Source: Pieris napi (Eukaryota; Arthropoda; Insecta; Lepidoptera; Pieridae). Taken from it: a DNA stretch of 64,000 nucleotides. Both the position numbers and the translations under genes were made by a program. The notes beneath the pieces are model-generated. The model saw only the letters and a list, made by a program, of their open reading frames with translations, did no database searches and was not told the origin of the DNA. The DNA lies in contig NC_062259.1 in NCBI RefSeq assembly GCF_905475465.1, forward strand, positions 6,024,501 through 6,088,500, in the 5' to 3' direction. Position 1 is the first letter of the stretch. Each line of letters starts with the position of its first letter. Below, piece after piece: positions 60,906 to 64,000 of this stretch.

Positions 60906-62057
60906 AATTCCGAAAAAAAAAACAAACTTGTCTACCCAAAGCATAGAGAAGCACTCAAAACTCCTATTAGAAGCCTTAATTAGGAAAAATATCGATACAT
61001 GCGAAAAATGGCGATCATTAAAACAAAATCTATTTTTATATATAACAAAATATGTAAAACGAAAATCAGGCCGTAACCAGTATTCAAAAGTGAACACAAA
61101 ACAGTCACGGCCACGGGCACTGCGAAGTAGCTATACTTGACGACCTTAGATATAAGTCACGACCTGAGAGACATATTATATACATTGATTTTAAAGGAAA
61201 AGCAATTACTTTTTCATTACATAGTTTACAAAAATTTTAATTAAAAAATATTAAGTATTTTTACCGTTGAAATATTATAATGCTAATATATTTTTAACTG
61301 AACTCGAAGACGGAGCTTTACAATTAAAGTTGTTTTTAGGTGGTTGTAGAAAATAAGATTAATTACGAAAATATTAGACAAAAACTACTATCATAAAGTT
61401 CGTTATAAAGTGGTCATAACATACAATAGTCCAGCCAATAACAAGAAAGAATTTATTTTATATTTATGCTTACCGAATTTAAAGGCATTATTTTGTAATG
61501 ACAATTAATTGAATAGGTGGTAAACAAAAGCTTTAAAAATTTATTTATCTATTGTATTTCCCAAATTGATCATGTTTTTTTTGGAATCAAGTTTGAGCTA
61601 TTGAATATACCGAGAATTTGTCCAAAGAAGCAATAGATTCACTATAGTTTCTATAAATAGTATCAATACATCGGCTATTGTTTCAATAAGAGCTATTTAT
61701 AAACAATTGCCTTTGATTAGGTACTTACACAACTACCTCCGTAACACTGTTCAGTCTAGTGTTCAATGCTATGAAGATCCCGGGTTCCTACCGTCACATT
61801 CCCGTTTGTAAAAATCCTATGACAGATGCGTGGTAGTAGTTCCTAAAGTTTTTTTAAAATTGAGTCTTCTATAAAATTGTAGTATTCACTTTGCTCTGTT
61901 GTTTTGCTTCCTAAGCTACCGCTTTACAGGGTGTTTATTAGATATTTTTCATACCTTGGGTTTCAGTATCAAAGTTTTTATATTGATACATAACTTTTCG
62001 AAAATATTCATTAGCCTTTGCTCATCAAGTACCACGTAGGACTGTTACGGTGAGAAC

Positions 62058-62137
62058 ATTTTTTAATCGGTTCAGTAGTTTGGAGCCATGCAAACCAACA
62101 AACAATCAAATCTTTCCTCTTTATAATATTAGTGTAA
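62058..62137 (-). repeat. 5' end of a Helitron-like interspersed repeat
   Basis: On the minus strand ACACTAATATTATAAAGAGG then AAAGATTTGATTGTTTGTTG and CTACTGAACCGATT. This 5' end is common in moths and butterflies. I could not place a 3' end. Confidence 0.5.
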
Positions 62138-62537
62138 AAATCAATAAAAAGTATTGCTTATCAAAACATTATTAAGGCCGTAATATGATTTTAATTATTA
62201 AATTGCAAAGCAAACATATTTTTCCTTCATCTAGATGAAAATAAATTTAATGATTTCTCCGTGTTGTTTATCACAACGATTTTGGCTTATTCTATAAATA
62301 GCGTAATGCCCATTAATGAGCTCCTCGAAATTCAAAATCCTACTAAAAGGGAAATTTATGAGGAATTAAATAAGAAAACAAGTGAAGAACGATGTTATTT
62401 ATTTTCAAATCGCCAGCAAATTTGTCGGAGGATAAAGCTCAAACGATTAGAGTTAAATTTTTGAAATACACATATTTTGATAAATATTATCATACAGTGA
62501 AAGAAACGTTATCTGCCATGCCGTGACGGGTAACGTT

Positions 62538-62557
62538 GGGAGGGGGGAGGGGGAGGG
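62538..62557 (+). promoter_or_regulatory. G-quadruplex motif
   Basis: Four runs of three or more G separated by single A bases (GGGAGGGGGGAGGGGGAGGG) fit the strictest G-quadruplex pattern. It is a marked exception in an AT-rich region. It may be regulatory or part of an old repeat. Confidence 0.6.
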
Positions 62558-62567
62558 AGTAGACACC

Positions 62568-62648
62568 ATGTCACACCACAAATCGTCGAAAAGTCTGTCC
62601 GAGAAGTCAGCGCTCTGTGATGCTTCTGAGCTGGACTCGATAATGTAA
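62568..62648 (+). CDS. Hypothetical 26-codon ORF downstream of the G-quadruplex motif
   Basis: The ATG at 62568 has a favourable context (GACACCATGT), and the frame reads MSHHKSSKSLSEKSALCDAS then ELDSIM and a TAA. Composition is hydrophilic and Ser-rich, with GC content above the surroundings. There is no known family. It could be a small peptide, the first exon of something, or a chance frame inside a repeat. Confidence 0.2.
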   Translation: MSHHKSSKSLSEKSALCDASELDSIM

Positions 62649-64000
62649 AAGTGAATGGAATGAATTAAATGAAACCTAACCTAACCGTATTGTGCTTGTC
62701 ACTGTCGTAACGTTTTGAGATCATGTGACAAAACATTATTTAAATAGTCTAGGCTTTTATGAATGGGATTGGAACTAGAAGTTTCTAGGTAAGCCTCTCT
62801 CTCTTTCTAAGCACAGGCTGGGAAATGTAAGAGATGTAGATACGATTATGGACGATTTGAATGTACTATTTGAATTCTTAATATTATATTCAGTCTCATT
62901 AATGGCCACGGACCATTGCCCTCTTTAGTTCACTGGTTCAGGTTTTACGCGTTTGGTTTTTGATCCTCTGGTAAACAATGGTTTTTAGAAATATCGTATT
63001 TTATAAAAATTAAGGTAACACAATTAGGATATATATACATAATTTCAACTGGAAGGAGAAATTAGACAGGATGGCACAGTTACCAAATCGTTTGATTCGA
63101 CTGGACCTCGATGCCCGGGGAAAAATATTTAATTAAGTTGCTTAAAAATCGTGAAAATAGACCAAAAAATGCACAAATATCTATGCCGGGATTGTGTAAT
63201 TCACTTATAACACGAGAAACTAAACATAAATTTATTACCCAGTACCGGCATCATAAATCGGAAACTGTGCTTCAATTTGATTATTTTAAGGGTAAACTTC
63301 TAAATATATTTGTCACATTTCAATTTGTCCTTATTACCGTATATTAAAATCGAGTGATATTAATAAAAAATTGTACCACAATTACATTAGTTTAGTAACA
63401 AATTGTATAATAATTAATTCCATAAATATGTATTATTGCAAATGATACTTCCTTTACACATTGAAATTCGGAATACAAATCAAGTCAGTTTCAGGGACAA
63501 AGCAGAGGCTCATTGGCTAAAATATGCTCACCTTAACATAGGTTTTTTATTACATTATGCATGTCAACACGTTATCGAGGATAAACAAAAACCGCACTAA
63601 TACTTGCAAATTACTAATCGCTAAAGGAAAATGTTTGTCACTTGTCTTGATTTTTAATTCAGAATAACAGCCTAGAGGCTTCCTGTCGAATAAGGACATG
63701 TTAAATATAGTTTTATTATATTACAACGATTTATTTCTGAAAATTTTATAATTAATTTAAACAAATTAGCTTTATCACGAATGTTTAAAAAATATTTAAA
63801 TATTTGTTAAAATAAATTAATCATAACAAGTAGTTTCTTTAAAATTATTTAAAAAATTAAATAATAACTTTTTAATGCGTTAATTTAATTTTACTTTATA
63901 GAAATATCTGAAGAATCGGAATATACACACGAGTGTTTTTAAATTATATACCAAATAATAAATTAAAATGAAACGTTTGTAATATACATTTTTTTATAGT

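Larger units (their letters stand above)
50339..64000. other. Intergenic region upstream of the Ndae1-like gene, no recognised gene
   Basis: 13.7 kb of AT-rich DNA. I recognise only repeats: SINE relics at 50788 and 60770, LINE pieces at 51902, 54000 and 54310, a Helitron at 60103-60429, a repeat end at 62058-62137 and palindromes. Open frames of 60-94 codons here, such as 49288-49572 just inside the gene, 57687-57881 and 63111-63347, have AT-driven composition and no similarity I can name. Confidence 0.6.

Noticed and set aside
62261..62464. 67-codon plus-strand frame ending KRIKLKRLELNF-like
   Set aside because: Lys/Glu/Asn-rich composition is expected from AT-rich DNA; there is no known family, splice pattern or repeat of the frame to support it.
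63071..63347. Short frames MAQLPNRLIRLDLD (63071) and the 78-codon frame at 63111
   Set aside because: They overlap in different phases, stop quickly and match no family; too little to call a gene.
1..64000. CRISPR arrays, operons, phage or other prokaryotic systems
   Set aside because: The window is eukaryotic with spliced genes; no regularly spaced direct repeats or prokaryotic gene layout were seen.

Overview
This is an AT-rich animal nuclear window with spliced genes (GT/AG introns of 0.2 to 11 kb) and many decayed transposons. The protein sequences are insect-like. The repeats (short Helitrons starting TC and ending CTAG, a tRNA-derived SINE, a LINE 3'-tail family, Tc1/mariner copies) look like those of moths and butterflies. 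I infer Lepidoptera; the species cannot be read from the sequence.

Two protein-coding genes are clearly present, both on the minus strand. (1) The 5' part of the Abl tyrosine kinase gene lies at 1129-20584: five coding exons give residues 1-213 (N-terminal leader, SH3, most of SH2). The rest of SH2, the kinase domain and the C-terminal tail lie beyond the left edge. (2) A complete SLC4-family sodium-coupled bicarbonate/anion transporter gene (Ndae1-like) lies at 29290-50338: 18 coding exons join in one frame to 1145 residues plus stop. Exon phases fit at every junction, including one GC-AG intron. A second, internal first exon (42883-42926) fits the phase of exon 5 and predicts an isoform with a different N-terminus.

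Layout: 1-20457 is Abl exons and introns. The introns carry a broken mariner (3120-4706) with a palindromic element inside it, Helitrons at 10580, 12186 and 14896, and a dead Tc1-like element with doubled inverted repeats (17100-18654). 20585-29289 is intergenic and holds a nested inverted-repeat complex (20984-24368) carrying a decayed Myb/SANT-like gene, a reverse-transcriptase fragment and another Helitron. 29290-50338 is the Ndae1-like gene, with MITEs and perfect-looking palindromes in its introns. 50339-64000 has no gene I can recognise, only SINE, LINE and Helitron relics, a 66-bp palindrome and a G-quadruplex motif beside a 26-codon ORF.

Abl acts in cytoskeletal and axon-guidance signalling and the SLC4 protein in pH and anion homeostasis. 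They are tandem neighbours and I see no sign of shared function. I found no new multi-gene system. The best leads are the alternative SLC4 first exon, the GC-AG intron, the GC-rich cryptic exon-like island at 36394-36510 and the nested inverted-repeat complex.
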